Below are positions 7,369 through 16,139 of a stretch of DNA of 40,830 bases, piece by piece (the stretch's first letter is position 1; the number at the start of each line of letters is the position of its first letter). The stretch lies in the NCBI GenBank assembly GCA_026195895.1, contig JAPHRO010000056.1:1-40830 (forward strand). Direction: 5' to 3'. This DNA comes from Gammaproteobacteria bacterium. Its GTDB lineage: Bacteria > Pseudomonadota > Gammaproteobacteria > SZUA-229. Position numbers and translations under genes: made by a program. The notes under the pieces are model-generated. The model saw only the letters and a list, made by a program, of their open reading frames with translations, was not told the origin of the DNA and did not search any database.

Positions 7369-10078
7369 CAAGGGGTTGCGGTTTCGAAATGGCAAAGCCC
7401 TGTGCATAATCGACACCTAACAGGCGGAGTTTTTCCAGAATCGTCTCATTACTTACATATTCGGCAATGGTTTTGATACCCATAATCTGACCCACCCGAT
7501 GTATGGCTTCTATCATGCCAAATGCTACCGGGTCCGACTCAATGCCCTGAATGAGCTGGCCATCAATTTTGAGAAAATCCACCGGCATGTTTTTCAGGTA
7601 ACCAAAAGATGAAAGGCCGCTGCCAAAATCATCCAGCGCAAATAAAAATCCGATTTGATGCAGATTATTTATTAATTCCATAGCCTGTTCAAAATTACTG
7701 ATGGCGGCTGTTTCGGTAATTTCAAAGCAGATGCTAGCAGGTGGGATGCCATATTTATCGAGCTCTGAACGTATAAAGTTTGTCAGGTCTTTCTGGCCCA
7801 GTGACGCCCCGGAAAGATTAATATTAAATACGGTATTGCTGCTACTGCTATCCTGGAAAAGTTTGTTTATGGTGGCAAAACTGTTGCGAATTACCCAGTG
7901 ATCAATATCCTGCATTAAATTATAACGCTCGGCTGCGGGTATGAATGCCATAGGTGGAATGATCTCGCCATTCTGGTCAAGCATGCGAATCAATATTTCG
8001 ATATGTTCTGGCGCCGTTTTATCCAGTGGCATGATTGATTGGGAATACAAAGTGAAAAGATCTTTTTCCAGTGCCTCGGTTATGCGGGAGACCCATTGCA
8101 TTTCCCCATGACGACGGGCCAGCTCAATATTGCCGGGTTCGAAGACCTGTATACAGTTGCGGCCTTTATCCTTGGCGGCAAAACAGGCGGCATCCGCATC
8201 GCTGAGGATTTCCGCCGGGCTGGCACTGTCTGCTGTAATCGGCACTACGCCTATGCTCACGCTGATTTCAAATGTTTTGTTTTCCCATACAAAACGAAAT
8301 TCCTTTACTACCTTGCGTAACCCTTCGGCGATATGGATCGCGTCTTTCATGGCACAGTTTTCCAGTAGTAGTCCGAACTCATCTCCGCCCAGACGAGCAA
8401 GGACATCCTCATCCCTGACTTTACTCTGAAATAAATAGGTCACCTGACGGAGTAATTTATCACCGGCCATATGACCGCAGGTGTCGTTTACAATCTTGAA
8501 TTGATCAAGATCCAGATAACATAATGCATGTTGTTCACCTGAATTTTTTGACCGGGTCAGTAATTCAGTCAGTCGCCGCTCATATTCACGTCTGTTGATT
8601 AATCGTGTCAGTGAGTCGTGACTGGCATGATAGGACAGCATGTGATTTTCACTTGGGGTCGAGCAGGATTCATAAAAAACCATCACCGCACCTACGGCTT
8701 CGCCATCATGATTGCGTATCGGTGCAGCCGAATCCTCAATACCATATTCCTTGCCATCCTTATGTACCAGAATGGTGTTGTCGTTGAGTCCAACAACCCG
8801 CATTTCCTGCAAGCAGATATCGATGGGGTTGGGTTCAGGAATCCGAGTAAGGCCATTTATGATATGCAGATAATCCCGTAAAGGTTTGCCGCGGATTTCT
8901 TCGGCTGTCCAGCCAAGCATTTTCTCCGCAACAGGATTGAGATATCTAATATTGCCATTTTCATCGGTACTGATGACGGCATCGCCAATTGATCGCAGGG
9001 TGAACTGCGCCAGTTCCTTTTGCTGGAAAAGTTCATTCGAAGTCTGGCGTACCTTGAACAGGGCAACAATCATGGCCATTAAGGTCAGCAGCAACACTGC
9101 CAGAATCATAACAAAGCGGAGTATGCTCTGCTGTTGAGCCTGTACGGCATATTCTGTTGCTATCTCGGTAACCGCAGTATTGATTGCAATAATACTGTTA
9201 ATGGCAGCCGTTGATTTTTCTACCCATTCAACTGCGCTATAACTAAAATCACCGTCGGCCACGCCACGGTAAACCTGCTGCCGTAATTCAGAAAACTCCT
9301 GTAAAAAAGTATGCTCCATCTTCTCAATTGCAACGAGCAGGCGCTTATCCAGGTTAATTTTCTGTTTGACTGCCAGCACTTCCCGTAATTCCTGTTCCAC
9401 CACGCTGCGATAAGCCATCAGACTGGTCTGTACATTGTCGGGAACTGCCTGTCGAGCACCAATATAATAAGCAAGGATGCCGCGTTCCCGGCCGGCATTT
9501 TCGCTTGCCAGCCATACCCAGTGCTTCAATGTTAGATTGAGTATTGCAACATCGTGGGGCATTTCCACTATCGACAGTAATGCGCCTCGCAATGCTGCAA
9601 TTGAGCTTATAAAATCTGTCGATATATCAATCCAGGCTTTTGGGGTAATTGCCGTATGCTCACCCGCTATCTGTCTGTCAACCCTGGATCGTGCCTCCCT
9701 GAATTGCTGGTATGCTTGACTCGAGCGTTGCAGATTTGCAGTGAACACACTGTCGGGTTTCTCGCTTTGCGCTAACTGAAGCATTGGCGCCTGCGCATTT
9801 AGCCAGATGGCGTCACCTTCCTGTCGAAGCTGCTCGACCTGGCTGTGTATTTCAGCTATTTCTGTATTGCTTTGCCCAAGTAACGCCGAGGTCATGCCAC
9901 GTTCCACAGCTTCAATATTGGATGCTTTAATAAGATCATCTGTCACCTGATTGACAAGAACCATATCGCTGGCGGTACGATAGTCAAGCCAGGTGGTCCA
10001 GCCCCATTGGCCGATAAGACTTACAATAATGATGCTCAGTACAATTACCGATCTATTAATAATCTTATGTTGTTGCAT
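7352..10078 (-). CDS. Membrane sensor with PAS, GGDEF and EAL domains
   Basis: A 908-residue cyclic-di-GMP protein. A membrane helix at about residues 8-30 and a second at about 318-340 flank a mostly helical periplasmic region that resembles NIT-type sensor domains (ERG motifs near each half; uncertain). A PAS domain follows at about 355-475, then GGDEF at about 485-645 with an intact GGDEF motif near 564 and an RDED that fits the RxxD inhibitory site five residues before it. The EAL domain spans about 655-905. Its signature is EIL instead of EAL near 694, but DDFGSG near 814, a conserved lysine (KIDG) and TIAE are present. It could make, degrade or only sense c-di-GMP. The first EAL lobe is more divergent than usual. 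The gene is monocistronic and ends over the lipoprotein gene. Confidence 0.92.
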   Translation of the reverse strand: MQQHKIINRSVIVLSIIIVSLIGQWGWTTWLDYRTASDMVLVNQVTDDLIKASNIEAVERGMTSALLGQSNTEIAEIHSQVEQLRQEGDAIWLNAQAPMLQLAQSEKPDSVFTANLQRSSQAYQQFREARSRVDRQIAGEHTAITPKAWIDISTDFISSIAALRGALLSIVEMPHDVAILNLTLKHWVWLASENAGRERGILAYYIGARQAVPDNVQTSLMAYRSVVEQELREVLAVKQKINLDKRLLVAIEKMEHTFLQEFSELRQQVYRGVADGDFSYSAVEWVEKSTAAINSIIAINTAVTEIATEYAVQAQQQSILRFVMILAVLLLTLMAMIVALFKVRQTSNELFQQKELAQFTLRSIGDAVISTDENGNIRYLNPVAEKMLGWTAEEIRGKPLRDYLHIINGLTRIPEPNPIDICLQEMRVVGLNDNTILVHKDGKEYGIEDSAAPIRNHDGEAVGAVMVFYESCSTPSENHMLSYHASHDSLTRLINRREYERRLTELLTRSKNSGEQHALCYLDLDQFKIVNDTCGHMAGDKLLRQVTYLFQSKVRDEDVLARLGGDEFGLLLENCAMKDAIHIAEGLRKVVKEFRFVWENKTFEISVSIGVVPITADSASPAEILSDADAACFAAKDKGRNCIQVFEPGNIELARRHGEMQWVSRITEALEKDLFTLYSQSIMPLDKTAPEHIEILIRMLDQNGEIIPPMAFIPAAERYNLMQDIDHWVIRNSFATINKLFQDSSSSNTVFNINLSGASLGQKDLTNFIRSELDKYGIPPASICFEITETAAISNFEQAMELINNLHQIGFLFALDDFGSGLSSFGYLKNMPVDFLKIDGQLIQGIESDPVAFGMIEAIHRVGQIMGIKTIAEYVSNETILEKLRLLGVDYAQGFAISKPQPLVTSKQ

Positions 10079-10250
10079 AGCTACTCAAATCAAACACATT
10101 GTTCATTAATGGGTATAGGTGTTTTGGGGGTGTTATCGCTTTAATCTAGAGTGACGCATAGCTAGAATAATAATAGTACAATAAATATGATTTTTGTTGT
10201 CGACGTACCGATATATCTGTTTATATATCCAGACAAGATATAATGTATGT

Positions 10251-10502
10251 ATGTTAAAACAAGCGGTTTCAAAGAATAATTTAATGACCATGTGCAAATT
10301 ATTAAATAAATGGGAACCCTCTGAATCTGCAATAAATCTGATCAAGCTAAATGGTATCAATGATGATCAGATAGCAAAGACGCTGGCATATTTAAAAACA
10401 AAAACCGAATTAAACAACATCGATGATATCGATGGTTATGAGAGCTGGAATGCATTTTTTATTATGTTTTGCGTAAAGGCGAATAAGAGTGTCAGTGAGT
10501 AA
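10251..10502 (+). CDS. Small protein resembling a DnaT-type DNA-binding domain
   Basis: The frame gives a polypeptide of 83 residues from ATG 10251, or 72 from ATG 10284; neither start has a strong ribosome binding site. Its core, with KWEPSES, then a short Leu-rich helix, NGI, a Tyr-containing helix and SWNAFF near the end, follows the pattern of the DnaT/primosomal single-strand DNA-binding domain (W-x-P ... G-I ... Y ... W-N-x-x-F). The match is by eye and the protein is short, so the assignment is tentative. It lies between the divergent GGDEF-EAL gene and hrpB, about 75 bases upstream of the latter and in the same direction. Confidence 0.4.
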   Translation: MLKQAVSKNNLMTMCKLLNKWEPSESAINLIKLNGINDDQIAKTLAYLKTKTELNNIDDIDGYESWNAFFIMFCVKANKSVSE

Positions 10503-10578
10503 TCTCAGTAAAGTTCTATGCCAGGCAAGTGAAAATAATCCGATCTATACCGGCGGCATGGTTGCGATCCTTTAAACT

Positions 10579-13188
10579 ATGCAACCTCTGCCGATCCATG
10601 ATGTTTTAGCTGATATTCAGCACTCCTTAAACATGCACAACCGGCTGGTATTGCAGGCGCCGCCGGGTGCCGGCAAAACCACCGCTGTCCCGATTGCCCT
10701 GCTTGAACAGGCATGGTTGCAGAACAAACAGATCATCATGCTTGAGCCCAGACGACTGGCGGCACGTAATGCTGCCGCGCGCATGGCCTATTTGCTAAAT
10801 GAAAAAGTTGGGCAAACGGTGGGCTATCAAATACGTCAGGACAGGTGCTTTAGTGATAAAACCAGAATACTGGTGGTTACCGAAGGTATTTTAACGCGTA
10901 AATTACAGGCGGATCCTGAACAGAAAAATGCTGCGTTGATTATATTCGATGAATTTCATGAACGTAGTCTGCATGCCGATTTATCATTGGCACTGTGTCT
11001 GCAAAGTCAACAGATATTACGCGAAGATTTAAAAATTCTGGTAATGTCTGCGACCTTGAATACCCATGCTATTTCAGATTTGCTGGATCAGGCGCCCATT
11101 ATACAAAGTGAGGGGCGTAGTTATCCAGTTGATATTCGCTATCTCGATAAACCAGTGGCTCAAACCGGTAATGTCTGTACCCGGCATCAGCAATTGATGG
11201 CGTCTTTAGTTACGACTATTAAACAGGTTATTGACCAGCAGCAGGGAAACTGCCTGGTTTTTCTACCGGGCGTAAAGGAAATCAACCAGCTTACCCGGCA
11301 GATTCAACAGTATATTAAAACGGAATCGATCAGTAATATTTTGCTGGCGCCTTTGCATGGAAGTTTGAACAAACAGCAGCAGGATCAGGCAATAGCGGCT
11401 CCGGCAGATGGGCTTAGAAAAATTGTACTGGCGACCAATATTGCGGAAACCAGCTTAACTATTGATGGTATTAACTGTGTTATCGATTCCGGTCTGGAAC
11501 GCATACTGGAATATGATCCTTCGTCGGCTATGAATGGTTTAAAAACACACTTCATCTCAGCAGATTCAGCGGAGCAACGCAGTGGTCGCGCCGGACGACT
11601 ATCGCCAGGGGTATGTTACCGGTTGTGGACTGCGCAACATCAACAACGTTTAGTGAAGCATTCAATCGCGGAAATTTTACATAGCGATTTGTCTACCCTG
11701 GTGTTAGAACTGGCGAACTGGGGTGTGCAGCAGGTTGAGGAATTACAATGGCTGGATAGTCCACCAGCCAGCGCAGTTGAACAGGCAAAAAAATTATTAC
11801 ATCAACTGGGCGCCATAGATCGTGATGGCAAGATCAATGATTATGGACGCGACATATTAAAACTGGGCGCGCATCCACGGCTGGCACATATGCTGTTATC
11901 AGCAGTAAAACTTGAACAGGCATATCATGCTTGTCTGATTGCGAGTGTTCTTACAGAAAAAGATATATTCCTGGCGGGTGCAGATAAAAGCATCGATATT
12001 TATGATCGACTTAATGTCTTGCAGCAGCTTGGTTCAGGGGAAAACAATAGCCAACTGCATGATATCGATCGACTACAGTGCAAGCGAGTTATTCAGACGG
12101 CGGATGATTTTCTTAATCGTCTTAAACAGTGCACTAATAAAATAGCTAAAAATAATGTCGATAATAGTTTTAGCGGTGTGCTACTGGCTTATGCGTATCC
12201 GGATAGAATTGCGAAACAGCGTAATATAAATAGTGCGCGTTATTTATTGAGTAATGGAAAAGGTGCGGTCATTCCTGAGTATTTACAAAACCATTTTTAC
12301 GAATATCTTGTGATTCCGGATCTTGATGCTCGGCAGGGCGAGACTGGTCGAGGTGAGGCGAATATTTATCTTGCGGCAGAAATAAGCGCTTTGCAATTAG
12401 CAGACTATTGTTCTGATCTTATCCAACATGAAGAATTTATTGCCTGGAACGAAGATCAGCAACGGGTTGAGGCGAAACAAATAAAGCGTATTGATAATAT
12501 AATTCTGCAACAACGGGTCGTAACGCCAGAAGATAAAAGTGCTGTACAGAAATGTTTATTACAGGCGATAAAAAATAAAGGCCTGGAATGTTTAAACTGG
12601 TCACCCCGGGCAATTAATCTGAAACAACGGATACAATTTATTAACTGCAGTTCTGGTAAATACCCGGGTTTACAAAAACAACTGACTGATAATGAGTTGC
12701 CAGACTTTTCTGATGCAGCCTTAATAAATACCTTAGACCTGTGGTTACAGCCGCACTTGAATATTGAAAATAGCTTTAAACAATGTCAGAAACTGGATTT
12801 ATATAATATCCTGAAAAGCCAGCTAAGCTGGGAGCAGCTACAGTTGATTGACCAGCTGGCGCCTGAAAAAATCAGGGTTCCCAGTGGTTCGTTGATTAAA
12901 ATAGATTATGCCGACCCGGATCAGCCCGTGCTGGCCGTCAGGTTGCAAGAAGTCTTCGGTTTATATGAAACACCGGCCTTATTAAATGGTCACTGTAAAT
13001 TAATGATGCATCTGTTATCACCAGCGCATCGACCTATGCAGGTTACACAGGATTTAAACAGTTTCTGGAAAACCACTTATCATGAGGTGAAAAAAGAACT
13101 GCGTGGAAAATACAAACGGCATTACTGGCCAGACGATCCATTAACTGCACAGGCGACCAGTAAAACAAAAAAGAATATGAATCGATGA
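10579..13188 (+). CDS. hrpB: ATP-dependent RNA helicase HrpB
   Basis: An 869-residue DEAH/RHA-type helicase. Walker A is APPGAGKTT near residues 30-38, motif II is DEFHER near 124-129 (DEFH is usual for HrpB), motif III SAT is near 156, and the helicase C-terminal motifs ATNIAETSLT and QRSGRAGR lie near 290 and 335. A winged-helix/HA2-like region and the long HrpB-specific C-terminal domain follow. The length is slightly above the usual 800-850 residues of the family. The cellular role of HrpB in bacteria is poorly defined. The ATG at 10579 has a weak upstream ribosome binding site. YaeQ and YtoQ genes follow in the same direction with short gaps. Confidence 0.93.
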   Translation: MQPLPIHDVLADIQHSLNMHNRLVLQAPPGAGKTTAVPIALLEQAWLQNKQIIMLEPRRLAARNAAARMAYLLNEKVGQTVGYQIRQDRCFSDKTRILVVTEGILTRKLQADPEQKNAALIIFDEFHERSLHADLSLALCLQSQQILREDLKILVMSATLNTHAISDLLDQAPIIQSEGRSYPVDIRYLDKPVAQTGNVCTRHQQLMASLVTTIKQVIDQQQGNCLVFLPGVKEINQLTRQIQQYIKTESISNILLAPLHGSLNKQQQDQAIAAPADGLRKIVLATNIAETSLTIDGINCVIDSGLERILEYDPSSAMNGLKTHFISADSAEQRSGRAGRLSPGVCYRLWTAQHQQRLVKHSIAEILHSDLSTLVLELANWGVQQVEELQWLDSPPASAVEQAKKLLHQLGAIDRDGKINDYGRDILKLGAHPRLAHMLLSAVKLEQAYHACLIASVLTEKDIFLAGADKSIDIYDRLNVLQQLGSGENNSQLHDIDRLQCKRVIQTADDFLNRLKQCTNKIAKNNVDNSFSGVLLAYAYPDRIAKQRNINSARYLLSNGKGAVIPEYLQNHFYEYLVIPDLDARQGETGRGEANIYLAAEISALQLADYCSDLIQHEEFIAWNEDQQRVEAKQIKRIDNIILQQRVVTPEDKSAVQKCLLQAIKNKGLECLNWSPRAINLKQRIQFINCSSGKYPGLQKQLTDNELPDFSDAALINTLDLWLQPHLNIENSFKQCQKLDLYNILKSQLSWEQLQLIDQLAPEKIRVPSGSLIKIDYADPDQPVLAVRLQEVFGLYETPALLNGHCKLMMHLLSPAHRPMQVTQDLNSFWKTTYHEVKKELRGKYKRHYWPDDPLTAQATSKTKKNMNR

Positions 13189-13217
13189 AGATTTAGTTGT
13201 TGTGAAGGAAAATATCT

Positions 13218-13757
13218 GTGGCATTAAAACCAACTATTTATAAGTTCAGGATTTCCTTATCTGATCTCAATCGAGATTTTTACGACGCGCTCAATTTAAC
13301 GATTGCCCAGCATCCTTCTGAAAACATCGAGAGAATGATGGTGCGTGTTTTGGCCTATTGTATTAATGCTCAGGAAAATTTGGCGTTTACCAAAGGCCTT
13401 AGTTCGGTGGCAGAACCTGATATATGGGTGCGCGCACTAAATGAACAAATCTTATTGTGGGTAGATGTAGGAGAACCAGCTGTTGACAGAATTAAAAAAG
13501 CGACCCGTCTTGCAAGCGCTGTAAAGATTTACAGTTTTAATTCAAAATCAGATGTCTGGTGGGATCAGGGTCAGGAAAAAATTAAACGACTACAAGCGTC
13601 TGTTTATCGTTTTCAATGGCAGCACATACAGGCATTGGCTATGCTGGTGCAGCGCACGATGGATTTTTCCATCACCATTACCGGTGATTCTGCCTATGTG
13701 GCAACTGAATTAGGCGAGTGCGAAGTGTCATGGGAACCATTGCAGGTTTTAGATTAG
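13218..13757 (+). CDS. yaeQ: YaeQ family protein
   Basis: A 179-residue protein matching the YaeQ family along its length: an N-terminal ALKPTIYKFRISLSD strand, the HPSEN...MMVRVLAYC helix near residue 37, EPDIWV near 66, and the DVGEP segment near 83. The family fold resembles PD-(D/E)XK nucleases. E. coli YaeQ was reported to suppress RfaH loss, but its biochemical activity is unclear. The ATG is preceded by GAAGGAAAATATCTGTG, and the actual first codon is the GTG at 13218, with AAGGA nine bases upstream. It lies 29 bases after hrpB and 54 bases before a YtoQ gene, suggesting one transcript. Confidence 0.9.
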   Translation: MALKPTIYKFRISLSDLNRDFYDALNLTIAQHPSENIERMMVRVLAYCINAQENLAFTKGLSSVAEPDIWVRALNEQILLWVDVGEPAVDRIKKATRLASAVKIYSFNSKSDVWWDQGQEKIKRLQASVYRFQWQHIQALAMLVQRTMDFSITITGDSAYVATELGECEVSWEPLQVLD

Positions 13758-13811
13758 GTGGAAATAGTTTTTTGACTGTTTCTGGATAACGTAAAAAAAT
13801 GAGAGGTAATA

Positions 13812-14258
13812 ATGATGAACTGGATAGTTTATTTGTCGGGTGAAATACATACTGACTGGCGCCAGCAAATTGAGCAAGGTGCAAAAGCAAATAATTTGCC
13901 TGTAGTATTTACCTCAGCGGTAACCAATCACGAAGCCAGTGATGCCGCTGGTGATGTATTGGGAGCAGAAGCTGAAAATTACTGGCGCGATCATAAATCT
14001 GCAAAAATAAATGCTATCCGCACAAAAGCACTCATTGGAAAATGCGATATAGCTATTGTTCGTTTTGGGGATAAATATAAGCAATGGAATGCGGCATTTG
14101 ATGCCGGTATGTGTGCGGCTTTGGACAAGCCCTATATCACCTTACATGACCCGGATATTATTCACCCGCTGAAAGAGGTCGATGGTTCAGCCATGGCCTG
14201 GGCGCAGACGCCGGAGCAGGTGGTCGAGATATTGAAGTATGTGGTCAGTGAAAAATAA
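13812..14258 (+). CDS. YtoQ family protein
   Basis: A 148-residue soluble protein of the YtoQ family, recognised from YLSGEIHTDWR at the N-terminus, the FTSAVTNHEASD segment near residue 33, and the RFGDKYKQWNAAFDAG region near 98. The fold resembles nucleoside 2-deoxyribosyltransferases, but function is unproven. Two adjacent ATGs (13812 and 13815) follow GAGAGGT; either could be used. It closes the hrpB-yaeQ-ytoQ group; about 190 bases separate it from the next gene. Confidence 0.85.
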   Translation: MMNWIVYLSGEIHTDWRQQIEQGAKANNLPVVFTSAVTNHEASDAAGDVLGAEAENYWRDHKSAKINAIRTKALIGKCDIAIVRFGDKYKQWNAAFDAGMCAALDKPYITLHDPDIIHPLKEVDGSAMAWAQTPEQVVEILKYVVSEK

Positions 14259-14449
14259 GCATTAAAAGCTTAATCCCAGACGGTTTTCAATAGACCTGAA
14301 AACTAAGGTCTACACTGATTTGACGTATGGGCTTGTTCGTCCGAAACATAAACTATTTTGCGCCGGTCGCTATGCTTTCCTGTATAGTGAAATAACTAAT
14401 AAGGTGAATAGAAAACCGGGTTTTCCCAGGTTTCAGCAGGAGTGGTAGT

Positions 14450-14860
14450 GTGGAAGGTATTAGCGATATTAAGATTATCGGAATCGATGAGCGGCGACCG
14501 CCAGTGATCAGGAAGGTGCCCTATATTGATCTTTTTTTTCAATTAACACACAAGGCGCCAGAGGACTGGTGTTATGACTTTAATTCCATGATGTCGAAAT
14601 TTCCGGGGACACCCAAAATTAATGAAAAAGATGGGCTGTATATAGAGTCGTGGGTTAAAGCACCAGATGATATTGTTGATTACCTGGAGCAGCTCAAGAT
14701 CAAGGTTGCCCAATGTAGTGAGGAATATATCCAGCGTATTGAACTGGCTACCCGCAAGGCACAAGATGCTAATGCCTCTTTAAAAGAAGAGCCGGGTGAG
14801 CAGGGACGTCTTAATCGGATTATTGCATCGCTTAATTTTGATGAAGTAAAGCTACAATAG
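14450..14860 (+). CDS. Hypothetical protein (136 aa)
   Basis: A soluble acidic-to-neutral protein without a signal peptide or membrane helix. I do not recognise the family. An N-terminal beta-like part (IKIIGIDERRPPVIRK) is followed by a central segment and a C-terminal helix rich in Glu, Gln and Ala that could form a coiled coil. The start is a GTG at 14450 with CAGGAG seven bases upstream, which is a strong signal that the frame is real. It is followed by a terminator hairpin shared with the convergent cold-shock gene. Confidence 0.65.
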   Translation: MEGISDIKIIGIDERRPPVIRKVPYIDLFFQLTHKAPEDWCYDFNSMMSKFPGTPKINEKDGLYIESWVKAPDDIVDYLEQLKIKVAQCSEEYIQRIELATRKAQDANASLKEEPGEQGRLNRIIASLNFDEVKLQ

Positions 14861-14880
14861 TCACTAAAATTCTATCTGAT

Positions 14881-14910
14881 AAAAAAAGGGTGCCAGTGGC
14901 ACCCTTTTTT
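14881..14910. terminator. Bidirectional intrinsic terminator
   Basis: A 7-bp perfect stem, GGGTGCC (14888-14894) with GGCACCC (14898-14904), is flanked by A7 on the left and T6 on the right. It therefore works as a terminator for both the 136-residue gene and the convergent cold-shock gene. Confidence 0.9.
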
Positions 14911-14934
14911 GTATAGCTGTTTTAAACAGCCTGA

Positions 14935-15144
14935 TTACAATGGCGTAACATTTGCCGCCTGTAATCCTTTCTGACCGCGTTCTGTTTCATACTCAACAGC
15001 CTGACCTTCGTCGAGGCTTTTGAAACCATCGCTGTTAATAGCGCGGAAATGAACAAAAACGTCTTCGCCGCCATCATTTTGAGAAATAAAACCAAAGCCT
15101 TTATCGGCATTGAACCACTTAACGGTACCCGTTGATTTAGACAT
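14935..15144 (-). CDS. Cold-shock protein (CspA family)
   Basis: A 69-residue single cold-shock domain. RNP1 is KGFGFI near residues 16-21 and RNP2 is VFVHF near 29-33, both intact, with the [13 protein letters not shown]-terminus typical of the family. Such proteins bind single-stranded RNA and DNA, melt secondary structure and can act as transcription antiterminators. GGAGACAAC precedes the ATG. The nearest convincing promoter lies about 195 bases upstream, which would give the long untranslated leader characteristic of cold-regulated csp genes. It converges with the preceding gene on a shared terminator. Confidence 0.95.
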   Translation of the reverse strand: MSKSTGTVKWFNADKGFGFISQNDGGEDVFVHFRAINSDGFKSLDEGQAVEYETERGQKGLQAANVTPL

Positions 15145-15503
15145 GTTGTCTCCTGATTATTTAAATTAATTATGTGCAATTGCACAATAGAGCCTGTACA
15201 GAGAATTACTTACTAACGACAAACAAGTGGAAGGTGAAGATCTTCAGGACAGCAGGTCTAGGTAAAACCAGGAAGTGACGGTACGAAGTGTTTCAGTATC
15301 AAATTGTTGCATAAAGCAGGTCTTTTTCAGAAGGCCTGGGCGCAGTATAACAGATATCTACTCACCATGTGGTTTTTATTTGATTATATTAGAACATGTG
15401 CTTATAGCCAAATGGCTGAAAAATGCGCTTAGGGTGTTGAGATGTTGGCAAAAGATATATACGATATTCTCGATACTTACTATTGTTAAACAGGGAGGTT
15501 GGC
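15145..15503. promoter_or_regulatory. Long cold-shock gene leader and promoter region
   Basis: About 360 bases between the minus-strand csp gene and a plus-strand gene. On the minus strand an extended -10, TGTTATACT, lies at 15344-15352 and would give a leader of roughly 190 bases to the csp start codon. No good -35 is visible, as is common with extended -10 promoters. I see no gene in this stretch. Confidence 0.45.
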
Positions 15504-15821
15504 ATGATACTTAAACACCGTTTTCTGAATGCCATTGTCAGTGGCGAGCTAGGCAGTACAACCGAGCAGGGCACTATCGTTACCCTGAAAGAATTCAAAA
15601 ACTATTTTAAAGATATTGAGGGTCAATACATTACATCTTTCTTGCCCGCAGCCGTTATCGAAACTGGTCAACATAGCATTACCCATACCCAGTTTCTGTT
15701 TCGCATCAAGCGAGGTGTATATCGTGTGCATCCCGATGCAATTGAAGAGCATAAAATGCTTATGCAAAACAATGCGTTTAATTGCCGTGAACCAGCGGCG
15801 GTTTATCGGATTTATATTTGA
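15504..15821 (+). CDS. Hypothetical protein, possibly the N-terminal part of a broken gene
   Basis: A 105-residue frame beginning MILKHRFLNAIVSG. The ATG at 15504 has GGGAGGT directly upstream, so translation initiation is convincing. The segment GQYITSFLPAAVIE near residue 43 and RIKRGVYRVHP near 75 look like a folded domain, but I do not recognise the family. The frame stops at 15821, and coding-like sequence continues downstream first in another frame and then again in this one, so the intact gene may have been longer (see the following feature). Confidence 0.55.
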   Translation: MILKHRFLNAIVSGELGSTTEQGTIVTLKEFKNYFKDIEGQYITSFLPAAVIETGQHSITHTQFLFRIKRGVYRVHPDAIEEHKMLMQNNAFNCREPAAVYRIYI

Positions 15822-16069
15822 CCTGAAATTACCAGATGAATTGAACAAATACCTTGATAACAATACAAGCCCAGGTGATTTTTCGGTGCTGATTGGTGAG
15901 CAGGCCTTTGCTGCACGCCAGCGATTGATTAAAAAATTGGTGAAATCGTATCCAGTAAAAATGTCGCACTTAAAGCAGGGAGTGAGCGTTTAGACGGTGG
16001 TAGTTATGAGTTGTTGGGTGAATTCAGCCGAGATGGAATACTGGAATTGAAGTTCAGGACACTGTGGTA
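15787..16069 (+). pseudogene. Coding-like remnant in alternating frames
   Basis: Downstream of the 105-residue frame, a second frame reads FIGFIFDLKLPDELNKYLDN and continues to RQRLIKK at an A6 run (15931-15936). From there the first frame again looks coding (IGEIVSSKN, then GGSYELLGEFSRDG) and ends in TAA at 16069. Thus the reading frame goes 0, +1 and back to 0. One gene of about 188 residues carrying two compensating indels explains this. The homopolymer makes a sequencing error possible for the second shift. An alternative is a small overlapping gene from ATG 15772. Confidence 0.4.
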
Positions 16070-16090
16070 AAAAAATCCTGTTGTCATAAA

Positions 16091-16116
16091 AAAGGCCCGG
16101 TTCTTTCTGGGCCTTT
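16091..16116. terminator. Bidirectional intrinsic terminator
   Basis: AAAGGCCC at 16091-16098 pairs with GGGCCTTT at 16109-16116, with A-rich sequence on the left and T5 on the right. It lies between the plus-strand remnant and the convergent Old Yellow Enzyme gene. Confidence 0.85.
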
Positions 16117-16139
16117 TTCCATTTTAATGTTGAACAGTG

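Noticed and set aside
14259-14449. A further copy of the rhlE/ybiT leader element
   Set aside because: The intergenic regions upstream of other genes, including this one, dbpA and the YebC-type gene, do not show the conserved stem or AGCGGTAATCCT block on either strand.
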